Source: an uncultured Desulfobulbaceae bacterium
Lineage (GTDB): Bacteria > Desulfobacterota > Desulfobulbia > Desulfobulbales > BM004
Length of the DNA: 6,944 nucleotides
Assembly: GCA_947258675.1 (NCBI GenBank)
Contig: CAMYJP010000107.1
Coordinates: 1-6,944, forward strand
Direction of reading: 5' to 3'
Shown here: positions 1 to 6,943 of the stretch, in pieces
How the letters are laid out: every line of letters begins with the position of its first letter
Position numbering within the stretch: the stretch's first letter is position 1
Notes under the pieces: generated by a model
The model's input: only the letters and a program-made list of their open reading frames with translations
Databases searched by the model: none
What the model was told of the DNA's origin: nothing
Program-made: the position numbers and the translations under genes

Positions 1-1
1 C

Positions 2-118
2 CCGGAACCCTATGCAGAACCATCTTCTTATACATCATGTCCTATTTGCGGAAGGTTGACTATGCGTCGAAACGGAGGATGTAATAATTGCATGAGCTGT
101 GGCTATTCCACCTGTTGA
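2..118 (+). CDS. nrdJ: C-terminal end of probable class II (adenosylcobalamin-dependent) ribonucleotide reductase, partial
   Basis: Only the last 38 codons are present; the gene enters from the left edge and stops at TGA 116-118. The visible tail is cysteine-rich: a CPICG motif, then a glycine/asparagine stretch, then CNNCMSCGYSTC at the very end. Class II ribonucleotide reductases of the NrdJ type usually end in such a zinc-ribbon-like tail with CxxC pairs, the last cysteines serving to re-reduce the active-site disulphide after each turnover. The enzyme makes deoxyribonucleotides from ribonucleotides in the cytoplasm using adenosylcobalamin and works with or without oxygen. The assignment rests on the tail alone, so another zinc-ribbon protein is possible. 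No clear hairpin terminator follows the stop. Confidence 0.68.
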   Translation, partial: PEPYAEPSSYTSCPICGRLTMRRNGGCNNCMSCGYSTC

Positions 119-260
119 AAAAAGCACGTTATATCAGCATCTTTTGTTTGTCTGTAAATTATAATTGCCAGCAATAAACGAAGGCAGATGGACTCTCGGA
201 TGTTTATGTGAAGAGTGAAAATAAATACTAATTCAATCATAATGGGAAAAAGAGAAAGTT

Positions 261-288
261 TTGAACAGGCAATGCTCTTGAATAATAT
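261..288 (+). promoter_or_regulatory. Weak sigma70-like promoter candidate for the HD-GYP gene
   Basis: TTGAAC at 261-266 and TAATAT at 283-288 each match four of six consensus bases and are 16 bases apart. They lie about 58 bases before the chosen ATG at 346. The spacer between nrdJ and this gene (119-345) is AT-rich and holds no convincing ORF, terminator or cyclic-di-GMP riboswitch core. Weak matches like this are common in AT-rich DNA. Confidence 0.28.
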
Positions 289-332
289 TGATATCCCATT
301 ACAGATCCGATTTCATTTTTTCTATGGTTTTT

Positions 333-336
333 GAGG
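333..336 (+). promoter_or_regulatory. Ribosome binding site that sets the HD-GYP start
   Basis: GAGG lies nine bases before ATG 346. It falls inside the coding region if the upstream in-frame TTG at 331 is used, and there is no Shine-Dalgarno sequence in front of that TTG. This favours ATG 346. Confidence 0.6.
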
Positions 337-345
337 AATAGTATT

Positions 346-1275
346 ATGAATATTTTTGCACTGCAATATCCTGTTATCACTCTAGATGGGCAGGAACTGA
401 TGAAAGCAGGTGACTCATATTCCCTAGATGCGGTCGAGGATGTTATTTCCTCGTTGAGCCCTTCAGAGTTCGGAACTTTTTCGCTGTTGGAATACGAGAC
501 CGTAAACAAAGACCTGAAACATTTCTTGGCAATACCACCGTATCAGACGATTTTTTCAGATATGGAAATGTTGGCGGAAATTTTTAATGTCATGAAAAAT
601 GTAAAGGTTGCAGTGCCTGTTTTACAAGTCCTGGAATATTTTAAAAAACACGATTATCATACTTACAGGCACATGCTTGTTATATATGCATTAACGATTC
701 TACTTTCAAAGACGTTGGCACCGGAAGAAAATATACAATTTCTGGAAGCGTCAGCCGGTCCTACTCATGACCTGGGAAAAATTAATGTTCCTTTAGAAAT
801 TCTAAAAAAACGTCAACCTCTTACTCAGCTGGAAAGAAAAATACTGGAGCATCATACACTGGCAGGGTATATCCTGCTCAGTTATTATTTTTCCAACAGC
901 AGGAGTGTTGCCGCCAAGGTGGCTAGGGATCATCACGAACGTCTGAATGGTTCCGGGTATCCACATGGTATCCGGCAGAAAGATCTGCTAGTGGAAATTG
1001 TTACTGCGGTAGATATTTATGATGCTCTCATTTCCCCAAGGCCTTATCGGCCGGTTTCATATGATAATCGAACTGCTTTGGAAGAGCTTACAGGCATGGC
1101 AGAGAAAGGGGAAATAAGCTGGGATATTCTGCAAACTTTAGTGTCTTTTAATCGTAAGACAAAGCCTCATTATACAGAATTTAAAGTGTCAGAGGAAAAA
1201 AGGGGCGTTCCTCCCAAGGATAACAGTTATGGAAAAACTGCTCCTAATGAAGATGAGTCCGCTGTGGAAGAATGA
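346..1275 (+). CDS. HD-GYP domain protein, predicted cyclic-di-GMP phosphodiesterase
   Basis: This 309-residue soluble protein has a complete HD-GYP domain at about residues 100-245. All family signature residues are visible: H109 as first metal ligand, HD at 141-142 followed by GK at 144-145, H170, the HHE..NGSGYP block at 196-206, D223 in AVDIYDAL, and RPYR at 232-235. HD-GYP enzymes hydrolyse cyclic-di-GMP, lowering this second messenger in the cytoplasm. The substrate is inferred from motifs and not proven. The first 90 or so residues match no sensor I recognise; there is no obvious receiver phosphorylation site, PAS pattern, signal peptide or membrane segment. The last 30 residues are charged and probably disordered. 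The ATG at 346 is preferred over TTG 331 because GAGG sits nine bases upstream. The gene stands alone on this strand and converges on clpA with no intergenic base. Confidence 0.9.
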   Translation: MNIFALQYPVITLDGQELMKAGDSYSLDAVEDVISSLSPSEFGTFSLLEYETVNKDLKHFLAIPPYQTIFSDMEMLAEIFNVMKNVKVAVPVLQVLEYFKKHDYHTYRHMLVIYALTILLSKTLAPEENIQFLEASAGPTHDLGKINVPLEILKKRQPLTQLERKILEHHTLAGYILLSYYFSNSRSVAAKVARDHHERLNGSGYPHGIRQKDLLVEIVTAVDIYDALISPRPYRPVSYDNRTALEELTGMAEKGEISWDILQTLVSFNRKTKPHYTEFKVSEEKRGVPPKDNSYGKTAPNEDESAVEE

Positions 1276-3552
1276 TCAATTTACTCTGCTATGATAAGTA
1301 AAGGACAGCTTCTTGTTTTTTACGTCTACCTGCGCTTCTCCACCCTTAGATAAACTCCCGAAAAGAATTTCCTCAGTCAGCTGATCACCAATTTCTTTCA
1401 TGATAACCCGGCGCAGAGGCCTGGCCCCGAAATCTGGATCAAATCCTTTTGAAGCCAACCAGGATCGGGCTTGGTCCGTGAGGTTGATGGTCACTTTTTT
1501 CTCAGAAAGCTGCGTCACAAGCTCAGATATCATTTTATCTACTATCAGCTTGATGGTTTCAATTTCCAATGATTTGAAAGAAATTATAGCATCTAGTCGA
1601 TTTCTGAATTCAGGAGAAAAAAGATTGTTGACAGCTTTCTGATCGCGTCCTTTTTTATCTGTCATGAAGCCGATGGGTTGCTGTGTCAATTCCCTAGCGC
1701 CGACATTAGTAGTCATAATCAGTATTACATTCCTGAAATCTGCCCGCCGTCCGGAGTTATCTGTAAGGGTAGAGTGATCCATGACCTGTAGAAGGATACT
1801 GAACACGTCAGGATGGGCTTTTTCGATTTCATCAAGGAGAAGGACGCTATAAGGATGTTTTCGAATTGCATCGGTGAGCTGGCCGCCCTGGTCAAAGCCT
1901 ACATATCCTGGCGGAGCTCCTATAAGACGGGCAACGGCATGCTTTTCCATATACTCACTCATGTCAAAGCGCTCGAAGTGGTTTCCCAAAGCTTCTGCCA
2001 ATTGCCTGGCAACCTCGGTTTTGCCAACCCCGGTTGGGCCGGCAAATAGAAAGGAACCGGTTGGCGATTGTGGGTGACTAAGCCCTGCACGGGCTCGTTT
2101 AACGGCAGTAGAAAGCGCATCTAGAGCGTGATCCTGGCCAAAGATATTTGCCCTGAGGGTCTCATCCAGTGTTTTTAGTTTTTCTATATCATTTCCAGAA
2201 CTGCTTTTAGCTGGTATTCTGGCAATACGAGAGACGATGGATTCAACATCATGTACCGTTACGGTCTTTCTCTTTTTGCCAGCCGCACGCAATCTGCCCA
2301 TTCGAAAAGCTGCCCCAACTTCATCCATTACGTCTATAGCCTTGTCTGGAAGATAACGGTCATTAATATATCTTGCGGCAAGATCAGCTGCCGCCTGCAA
2401 TGCAGGTTTCGAATATTTAATACCATGGAATTCTTCATAACGGGATTTTAGGCCGTTGAGGATTGTTGCGGTGTCAGCCACTGTTGGTTCTTCAATATCA
2501 ATTTTTTGAAAACGACGGGAAAGAGCCCGGTCTTTTTCAAAATGATTTTTGTGCTCTTCATATGTGGTTGAACCTATACAGCGAAGAGTGCCAGCCTGCA
2601 ATACAGGCTTCAGCAGATTAGATGCATCCATGCTTCCGCTGCTGGTAGCGCCGGCACCAACAATCGTATGTATTTCATCGATAAAGAGAATAGCATTTTT
2701 TTTCTTTTCAACTGCAGATATTACAGACTTCAGTCTTTGTTCAAAGTCCCCGCGATATTTGGTTCCAGCCAGAAGAGCGCCCATATCCAAAAGATGTATA
2801 TCAACATCTTTCAGCAGATTCGGCACCAGATCAGTCTCCCCTTGGCGTGTTTCATAAATATGTAAGGCCAAACCTTCTGCAATAGCAGTCTTCCCTACTC
2901 CAGGCTCTCCAACCAGCAGGGGATTGTTTTTTCTCCTACGGCAGAGTACCTGCATGACTTGCTCTAATTCCCGTTCACGGCCGATGAGAGGATCGATTAA
3001 TCCCTCTTGAGCTCTATCGATAAAGTTGACGGTAAATTTTTCCAGGGCGGTATCTGAAGAGTCCTTTTGCCGTTGCGAGTCTCGGTTTCCAGGCTGCAGA
3101 TCAAACAAAGCCTCAGAAGTTGTCTTTGGCATCCCATGGGAGACATAATCTACCACAGTTATGCGGTCAAGGCCCTCGGAGCTCAGAAAATATACGGCAT
3201 GGGAATCAGGTTCGGAGAAAATGGAGACCAGGACATCACTTGAATCAACTTCCTTTTTTCCGCAGCTTTGAACGTGACCAATGGCTCTTTGCAGAACCCT
3301 GTTGAAGCCGACAGTTTGAGACGGTTCATTAGGAACTTTGGACTTTACCTGGGGTAATTCGGCGGAAAAAAAATCATCCAAGCGTTTCTTAATATTTTGA
3401 GTGCTTCCTCCACAATGTGAAATGATGTTGGATGTTAGCTCATCATGAAGTAGTCCGTATAGAATATGTTCTACAGTCACATATTCATGATTATAATTTT
3501 TTGCTTCTCGTATGGCCATTACTAAGGCCATTTCAAGCTGACGGGAGAACAT
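1276..3552 (-). CDS. clpA: ATP-dependent Clp protease ATP-binding subunit ClpA
   Basis: ClpA is the hexameric AAA+ unfoldase that threads substrates into the ClpP peptidase chamber in the cytoplasm. The 758-residue length equals that of E. coli ClpA. Order of parts: Clp N-domain (about 1-140), which docks ClpS; a polar linker (about 141-170); D1 with Walker A GEPGVGKT 215-222, pore loop KYRG 265-268, Walker B with D292/E293 and RR at 346-347; D2 with Walker A GPTGVGKT 505-512, pore loop GYVG 549-552, Walker B D574/E575, sensor 1 TTN 614-616, FRNR 649-652 and sensor 2 GARPLRR 709-715. An IGF tripeptide at 627-629 is the ClpP-docking loop. There is no coiled-coil middle domain, which separates it from ClpB and ClpC. 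ATG 3552 is the only possible early start, since an in-frame stop lies three codons upstream; AGGAG sits 12 bases before it. It lies 70 bases after clpS on the same strand. No clpP is present here. Confidence 0.97.
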   Translation of the reverse strand: MFSRQLEMALVMAIREAKNYNHEYVTVEHILYGLLHDELTSNIISHCGGSTQNIKKRLDDFFSAELPQVKSKVPNEPSQTVGFNRVLQRAIGHVQSCGKKEVDSSDVLVSIFSEPDSHAVYFLSSEGLDRITVVDYVSHGMPKTTSEALFDLQPGNRDSQRQKDSSDTALEKFTVNFIDRAQEGLIDPLIGRERELEQVMQVLCRRRKNNPLLVGEPGVGKTAIAEGLALHIYETRQGETDLVPNLLKDVDIHLLDMGALLAGTKYRGDFEQRLKSVISAVEKKKNAILFIDEIHTIVGAGATSSGSMDASNLLKPVLQAGTLRCIGSTTYEEHKNHFEKDRALSRRFQKIDIEEPTVADTATILNGLKSRYEEFHGIKYSKPALQAAADLAARYINDRYLPDKAIDVMDEVGAAFRMGRLRAAGKKRKTVTVHDVESIVSRIARIPAKSSSGNDIEKLKTLDETLRANIFGQDHALDALSTAVKRARAGLSHPQSPTGSFLFAGPTGVGKTEVARQLAEALGNHFERFDMSEYMEKHAVARLIGAPPGYVGFDQGGQLTDAIRKHPYSVLLLDEIEKAHPDVFSILLQVMDHSTLTDNSGRRADFRNVILIMTTNVGARELTQQPIGFMTDKKGRDQKAVNNLFSPEFRNRLDAIISFKSLEIETIKLIVDKMISELVTQLSEKKVTINLTDQARSWLASKGFDPDFGARPLRRVIMKEIGDQLTEEILFGSLSKGGEAQVDVKNKKLSFTYHSRVN

Positions 3553-3564
3553 AACTGGTTAAAA

Positions 3565-3569
3565 CTCCT
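3565..3569 (-). promoter_or_regulatory. clpA ribosome binding site with long spacer
   Basis: AGGAG on the minus strand ends 12 bases before the clpA ATG, longer than the usual 5-9. This may give moderate initiation compared with clpS, whose site has an 8-base spacer. Confidence 0.5.
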
Positions 3570-3622
3570 ACAGTTTATTAGAGAGATGTGGTTTATTACA
3601 TTAAAGGTTTGTAGAACCTTGT

Positions 3623-3937
3623 CTATATTTTTTCCATACTACATTTTAAAGGATATTCATTCTTCCGAGCAAGATCAAGGACAACAGCTACTTTAGTTTC
3701 AGCGATTTCTCTAGGGTAAATTCCTGCAATTCCTATACCGTCATGATGAACATTCAGCATGATCCTGGTGGCTTCGGCAGTACTTTTATGAAAGACTTTT
3801 TCCAAAATCAATACCACGAACTCCATGGTTGTATAATCGTCGTTATGCAGAAGCACCTTGTAGAGGGGCGGTTCTGAAATTTCTTTTTTCTCTTTCGTTA
3901 TTGTCCAGCCGTCAAGCGATCTGTCCGGTATACTCAT
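3623..3937 (-). CDS. clpS: ClpS, N-degron adaptor for ClpAP
   Basis: ClpS binds proteins that begin with bulky hydrophobic residues (the N-end rule) and hands them to the ClpA N-domain. From ATG 3937 the protein has 104 residues, close to the 106 of E. coli ClpS. After a flexible, charged N-terminal tail (about 1-22) comes the ClpS core: YKVLLHNDDYTTMEF at 26-40 holds N32, D33 and D34 of the N-degron pocket and M38 at the gatekeeper position; H64 in the NVHHDG block is the other pocket residue; AETKV at 79-83 and a PLKC ending are also family features. The start at 3937 is favoured by AGGAA eight bases upstream. An in-frame ATG at 3991 would overlap holA, lacks that site and adds a hydrophobic segment unlike ClpS. 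The gene follows holA by 19 bases and precedes its functional partner clpA. Confidence 0.95.
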   Translation of the reverse strand: MSIPDRSLDGWTITKEKKEISEPPLYKVLLHNDDYTTMEFVVLILEKVFHKSTAEATRIMLNVHHDGIGIAGIYPREIAETKVAVVLDLARKNEYPLKCSMEKI

Positions 3938-3945
3938 TACGAAAA

Positions 3946-3950
3946 TTCCT
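3946..3950 (-). promoter_or_regulatory. Ribosome binding site that sets the clpS start
   Basis: AGGAA on the minus strand lies eight bases before ATG 3937, within the 19-base gap after the holA stop. It decides between the 104-residue ClpS and the 122-codon reading from 3991. Confidence 0.65.
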
Positions 3951-3956
3951 ATGCTG

Positions 3957-5351
3957 CTAAACAAGGAGCAAATTAAAAAACAGGTTTTCAAGGATGAGCC
4001 GGTCAGGTATTCCAGATCCTTTAAATCGGTATTCCGCCTTCAGCACTTCCTGAAGCCCTCTCTGTATTAAGGGGCTATTAAATTTTTCTGTCTGTTTGAA
4101 CAGCATATATAACCCATATGGATGCCCTTTCCAAAGGACAGCCCAATCTTCTCTGCCGGATTTAAGTTTTGGCAAATACGATTTTTGAAAAGCTGGAAAA
4201 GACATCCTGCTGTCATACGTCGGAACTGTTAATTTCTTTAATGTAACTATAAGAAGCATTTTTTTAAAATGATTACGCAAAGTGGCGAGAATAGCAAGGC
4301 CATGGATTCCTTGCCCCATCAATCGAGTCAGCGTTAAGAAAATTCCTTCCAGATATTTTTTTGTAAATGCCTCCGTTAATTCATACAAAGCTTCTTCACG
4401 AGTACGGCCGATTATCTCATCTACATCCTTTTTGGTGATTTGTTGGCTGTCACCGACAAATAGAGCCAACTTCTCAGTTTCTTTTACTGCAGCAACCGGC
4501 TGAAAACCCAACCGCTCAAGGAGTACAACCATTGCCTCGGGATCCAGTTTTTTACCGAAATCGTCAAGCGTTCTTTTTATCAGATTTTGAAGTATGGTTT
4601 TCTTATCTTTACGAACTGCAGAGCTCCCCCCTTTTCCTACTGAAAGGTCAAAAACAACACCTTGCTCCTGAACATATTTATATATTTTGCTTCGTTTATC
4701 AACCACCTCGGTAATAAGGATTATAATGTTATCCGGAGGCAGGCCATGCGTATAGGCTTCCATAAAAAGATCAGCTGAAGTGCTGCTTTTCGAAGAAACT
4801 GGCACCATGGGACCGGCCTGCATCAAATGACTTGCTAACTCTTTTATCCATCCAATATTGCCTTGTGGTTTGGCAAAACCGAATAGTTCCTTAAATTGAA
4901 AAGCTGAAAGTGAAACAATTTCTTCTCCATTTTCTACGGAGGGTTGCATACCGGCTAATTCAAAAAGCTGTCTTATAAAGCGACCTGCCTTTTCAAAATC
5001 CGCTGCTATATAGGCTTTATCGGCCTTTTCCCAAATTGTTTTAGCAACATCCTTTGATGAAAAAAGTTTGGTGTCCATCACTCGATGTATCTGTAACCCT
5101 GGAACAAGGCTGAAATTTCTTAAAAGATTAACAGTCCGTGTAAAATCTTCATAATCACCGTCTATTTCACGAAGGTGAAGAGCTCTCTGTCCTTCATTAT
5201 AGCTTTCAGAGGGCAGTAAGCGATCGATCAATTGCTCGCTGACATTACGACACAAAAACCGTTCTCCATGAATGAGATAGAGCTGGCAAAATTTTCCTTG
5301 TGTGGTGGACCCGAGAAGTCCTGGAATATCATTGCTTTTTACAATAGGCAT
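3957..5351 (-). CDS. holA: DNA polymerase III delta subunit (clamp loader)
   Basis: The delta subunit opens the beta sliding clamp as part of the replication clamp loader. Seen here: a start like the family's domain I (LYLIHGERFL at 24-33), a RNFSLV segment at 78-83 that lines up with the beta-binding loop of E. coli delta, a strand IIILITEVVDKR at 209-220 typical of the delta AAA+-like fold, a helical domain with EALYELTEAF at 320-329, a LRNHFKKMLLI segment at 358-368, and a terminal DRLILENLFFNLL at 450-462. At 464 residues it is about 120 longer than E. coli HolA (343). Most of the excess lies at about 98-207, between the beta-binding loop and the ITEVVDKR strand. The start ATG 5351 lacks a good Shine-Dalgarno sequence but fits the family N-terminus. 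The gene leads a tight unit with clpS, and a promoter candidate lies about 110 bases upstream. Confidence 0.85.
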   Translation of the reverse strand: MPIVKSNDIPGLLGSTTQGKFCQLYLIHGERFLCRNVSEQLIDRLLPSESYNEGQRALHLREIDGDYEDFTRTVNLLRNFSLVPGLQIHRVMDTKLFSSKDVAKTIWEKADKAYIAADFEKAGRFIRQLFELAGMQPSVENGEEIVSLSAFQFKELFGFAKPQGNIGWIKELASHLMQAGPMVPVSSKSSTSADLFMEAYTHGLPPDNIIILITEVVDKRSKIYKYVQEQGVVFDLSVGKGGSSAVRKDKKTILQNLIKRTLDDFGKKLDPEAMVVLLERLGFQPVAAVKETEKLALFVGDSQQITKKDVDEIIGRTREEALYELTEAFTKKYLEGIFLTLTRLMGQGIHGLAILATLRNHFKKMLLIVTLKKLTVPTYDSRMSFPAFQKSYLPKLKSGREDWAVLWKGHPYGLYMLFKQTEKFNSPLIQRGLQEVLKAEYRFKGSGIPDRLILENLFFNLLLV

Positions 5352-5373
5352 GGTGCAAGACCGGATTGAAGAT

Positions 5374-5391
5374 TTACCCTGGTAAGGCCTT
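5374..5391. repeat. Two overlapping short palindromes upstream of holA
   Basis: TTACC and GGTAA (5374-5378 and 5381-5385) form a perfect dyad around CT. The palindrome AAGGCCTT (5384-5391) overlaps its right end. They sit 23-40 bases before the holA start, downstream of the promoter candidate, so they would lie in the mRNA leader. An operator is possible, but such short dyads arise often by chance. Confidence 0.25.
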
Positions 5392-5431
5392 CAAAAACAA
5401 AAGCACTTCTGTTCACAATTTTAATGGACAG

Positions 5432-5683
5432 CTATGATAATAAAGACGGGGTGGATACTATTATAAATTGTTCCCGGTTAGGGGTAAACCTTTCTTTAGG
5501 CAAAAAAGATATAAAACGCTTCCGCCAATTTCTGATAGATTTCAATGTTTCCGGCAAAAGACTCATTTCTTTAAGCCGTTCCAACACCTTGGATGTAAAC
5601 TGCATTCCTAATGGTAATCTGTTCTGGTATGTGATTAATTTTAGTATAGGCTCAATACAGCTTCTATAGTTCCTGTTCGGATT
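5432..5683 (-). pseudogene. Unrecognised 83-codon open frame, possible gene relic
   Basis: The gap 5352-5734 has no clear gene. Within it, on the minus strand, a frame stays open for 83 codons between TGA 5686-5684 and TAG 5434-5432. The first ATG (5605) gives only 57 residues, and GGA directly abuts it, too close for a ribosome binding site. The translation looks protein-like, with amphipathic leucine-rich stretches and a basic segment containing RNWRKRFISFLP, somewhat like a helix-turn-helix or transposase tail, but I recognise no family. The holA promoter candidate lies inside its 3' end, which argues against an active gene. It could be a decayed remnant, or chance. The opposite strand is also open at 5424-5669 but has no ribosome binding site. 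In related genomes an lptE gene often precedes holA; I see no lipoprotein signal here. Confidence 0.22.
5460..5488 (-). promoter_or_regulatory. holA: Sigma70-type promoter candidate for holA-clpS-clpA
   Basis: Read on the minus strand, TTTACC (5488-5483, four of six consensus) is followed after exactly 17 bases by a perfect TATAAT (5465-5460). Transcription would begin near 5452, leaving a leader of about 100 bases before the holA ATG at 5351. It is the best promoter match in the window. It would give the three downstream genes their own transcript apart from the deacetylase upstream. Confidence 0.45.
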
Positions 5684-5734
5684 TCATATCCTTATGAGGA
5701 GTAGGTATCTGTTGCAGAGTGGTTCTTTTGATAG

Positions 5735-6718
5735 CTATTTTACCAACTCACTGATATTTACAAGCTGAACCCTATTGTCTATTTGTTCCTGATTTTCAAG
5801 TAAAGTCTCGTAGGTGGCTGGATGTGGGTGGGCAAGCCCGATTGCCCAACCATATTTTTCCGCCATAGAAATGAGAGTTTCGAGCTGTTTGGTTATTTTA
5901 TCCTTATCCGGCTCGTTGTCGAGGAATACATGCCTTCGAACTGTTCTGATGCCCATGGCTTTGGCAAGATCATAGGCAATGCTTTTGGGAGTAGTAATGC
6001 TGTCTAAAAAAAATAAATCATTATTTTGGATAATTTCAAGCAATGTTGCCATTGCCCACCGATCTTCAGTGAATCGTGAACCCATATGATTGTTGACACC
6101 CACAGCCATTGGGACAATAGCTAGATCTTCAGAAAAAATTTGTTCCAATTCTGCCTTATTCATTGAAAGTAGCATACCGCCAGGGCCAAGATTCCAGGTT
6201 GGATCGGTAGGTTCTAATGGCAAATGGAGAAGCACGTCGCGGCCGAGATCATGCGCCTTTTGAGCCTGTTTCTCAGAGTGAGGGCCAAAGGGTAGGAATG
6301 AAAATGTCAGATTTGCTTCCATGTCTAACAATTTATCACCCACTTCTTTTCGATAGCCCATATCATCAATAACAATGGCAATTTTAGGGAATTGATTCTC
6401 ATGCAGTGATTCTGGCATTGGGTCGGTCTTCACTATATCCGATACTGAGTCACCTTTCTCAGTTGTGGTGATTTCCTGTTTCTCTGTCGGCGCGATAGGA
6501 ATATCCGTAGGAGTATAAAGGGGGCCGGGAGGCTCTACTGGTCTGAGGAAGACAAAATAACCTGTGGCAATCAGACTTATAAATACAATAAGTGTAAGTG
6601 CGGCAGGGATTAGCAGCTTGCCTTTTCCTTTTATTTGGGGTCCAGAAGACTTTTTGACCCTGCGTGACGTTTTTTTTGTATTTTGATTGCTTCTTGAAGA
6701 TTTTCGAATTTTAGGCAT
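5735..6718 (-). CDS. Divergent polysaccharide deacetylase family protein (DUF610, YibQ-like)
   Basis: The 327-residue protein has a very basic cytoplasmic N-terminus (1-34), one membrane segment (about 35-57), a proline/threonine-rich linker (about 59-110) and a periplasmic catalytic-like domain (about 111-325). The domain shows the motifs of the divergent polysaccharide deacetylase family: IAIVIDDMG at 113-121 with the paired aspartates D118/D119, LHLPLEP at 164-170, GVNNHMGSRFT at 207-217 with H211, FFLDSITT at 236-243, and AHPHP at 296-300. These residues correspond to the metal and catalytic positions of NodB-type deacetylases and all are present, so activity is plausible; the physiological substrate of this family is not established, and a cell-envelope glycan is an inference. 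ATG 6718 has a weak AGG eight bases upstream. It follows the probable polyprenyl synthase by 72 bases on the same strand. Confidence 0.88.
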   Translation of the reverse strand: MPKIRKSSRSNQNTKKTSRRVKKSSGPQIKGKGKLLIPAALTLIVFISLIATGYFVFLRPVEPPGPLYTPTDIPIAPTEKQEITTTEKGDSVSDIVKTDPMPESLHENQFPKIAIVIDDMGYRKEVGDKLLDMEANLTFSFLPFGPHSEKQAQKAHDLGRDVLLHLPLEPTDPTWNLGPGGMLLSMNKAELEQIFSEDLAIVPMAVGVNNHMGSRFTEDRWAMATLLEIIQNNDLFFLDSITTPKSIAYDLAKAMGIRTVRRHVFLDNEPDKDKITKQLETLISMAEKYGWAIGLAHPHPATYETLLENQEQIDNRVQLVNISELVK

Positions 6719-6790
6719 GGAAAAACCTGATTGATAAATATAGGTTACAATGGGAGTATTCGTCGCATAAAAGAATTATCCACTGATAGT

Positions 6791-6943
6791 TCATTTTTCT
6801 CTGGTAAGCACATACAATGCAAGACCCTTCAAAATCAATTTAATCTCAAATATATCGTCAGAATCGAATGTCTCAAGCCCGGCAACAGCGGATTCTATAA
6901 GTTGGGTTGCTTTATCCTTTACATGCTGAAAGGCATCATAGCT
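6791..6943 (-). CDS. C-terminal end of probable polyprenyl diphosphate synthase, partial
   Basis: Only the last 50 codons and TGA 6793-6791 are present; the rest lies beyond the right edge. The visible tail has an alanine-rich helix (HVKDKATQLIESAVAGLE), an acidic turn, and an ending LKGLALYVLTREK. This is the pattern at the end of trans-isoprenyl diphosphate synthases of the IspB/IspA type, where a helix beginning near a YARE-like segment is followed by a final 'L..LA.YVV.R' helix. Such enzymes make the prenyl chain for quinones or the C15 precursor of undecaprenyl phosphate. The catalytic DDxxD motifs are outside the window, so the call depends on the tail alone. The 72-base spacer to the deacetylase shows no terminator and no good promoter, so the two may be co-transcribed. 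Confidence 0.55.
   Translation of the reverse strand, partial: SYDAFQHVKDKATQLIESAVAGLETFDSDDIFEIKLILKGLALYVLTREK

Noticed and set aside
164..175. ATTGC-CA-GCAAT dyad after nrdJ as a terminator
   Set aside because: A two-base loop cannot form a hairpin and no T tract follows.
119..330. Cyclic-di-GMP riboswitch ahead of the HD-GYP gene
   Set aside because: I looked for the conserved GEMM core elements and found none.
331..345. TTG start for the HD-GYP gene
   Set aside because: It overlaps the GAGG ribosome binding site of ATG 346 and has no site of its own.
237..509. 90-codon minus-strand frame across the HD-GYP start
   Set aside because: It runs antisense into the HD-GYP gene, has no recognisable family and no ribosome binding site; it is a shadow frame.
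2549..2857. Plus-strand frame of 102 codons inside clpA
   Set aside because: It is antisense to the highly conserved D1 ATPase region of clpA; its openness comes from clpA codon use.
3938..3991. N-terminal extension of ClpS from an upstream ATG, resembling a signal peptide
   Set aside because: It overlaps the holA end and has no good ribosome binding site, while ATG 3937 has one and gives the usual ClpS length. ClpS is cytoplasmic.
5424..5669. 81-codon plus-strand frame in the gap upstream of holA
   Set aside because: No ribosome binding site, no recognisable family, and it opposes every neighbouring gene; the minus frame looks more protein-like.
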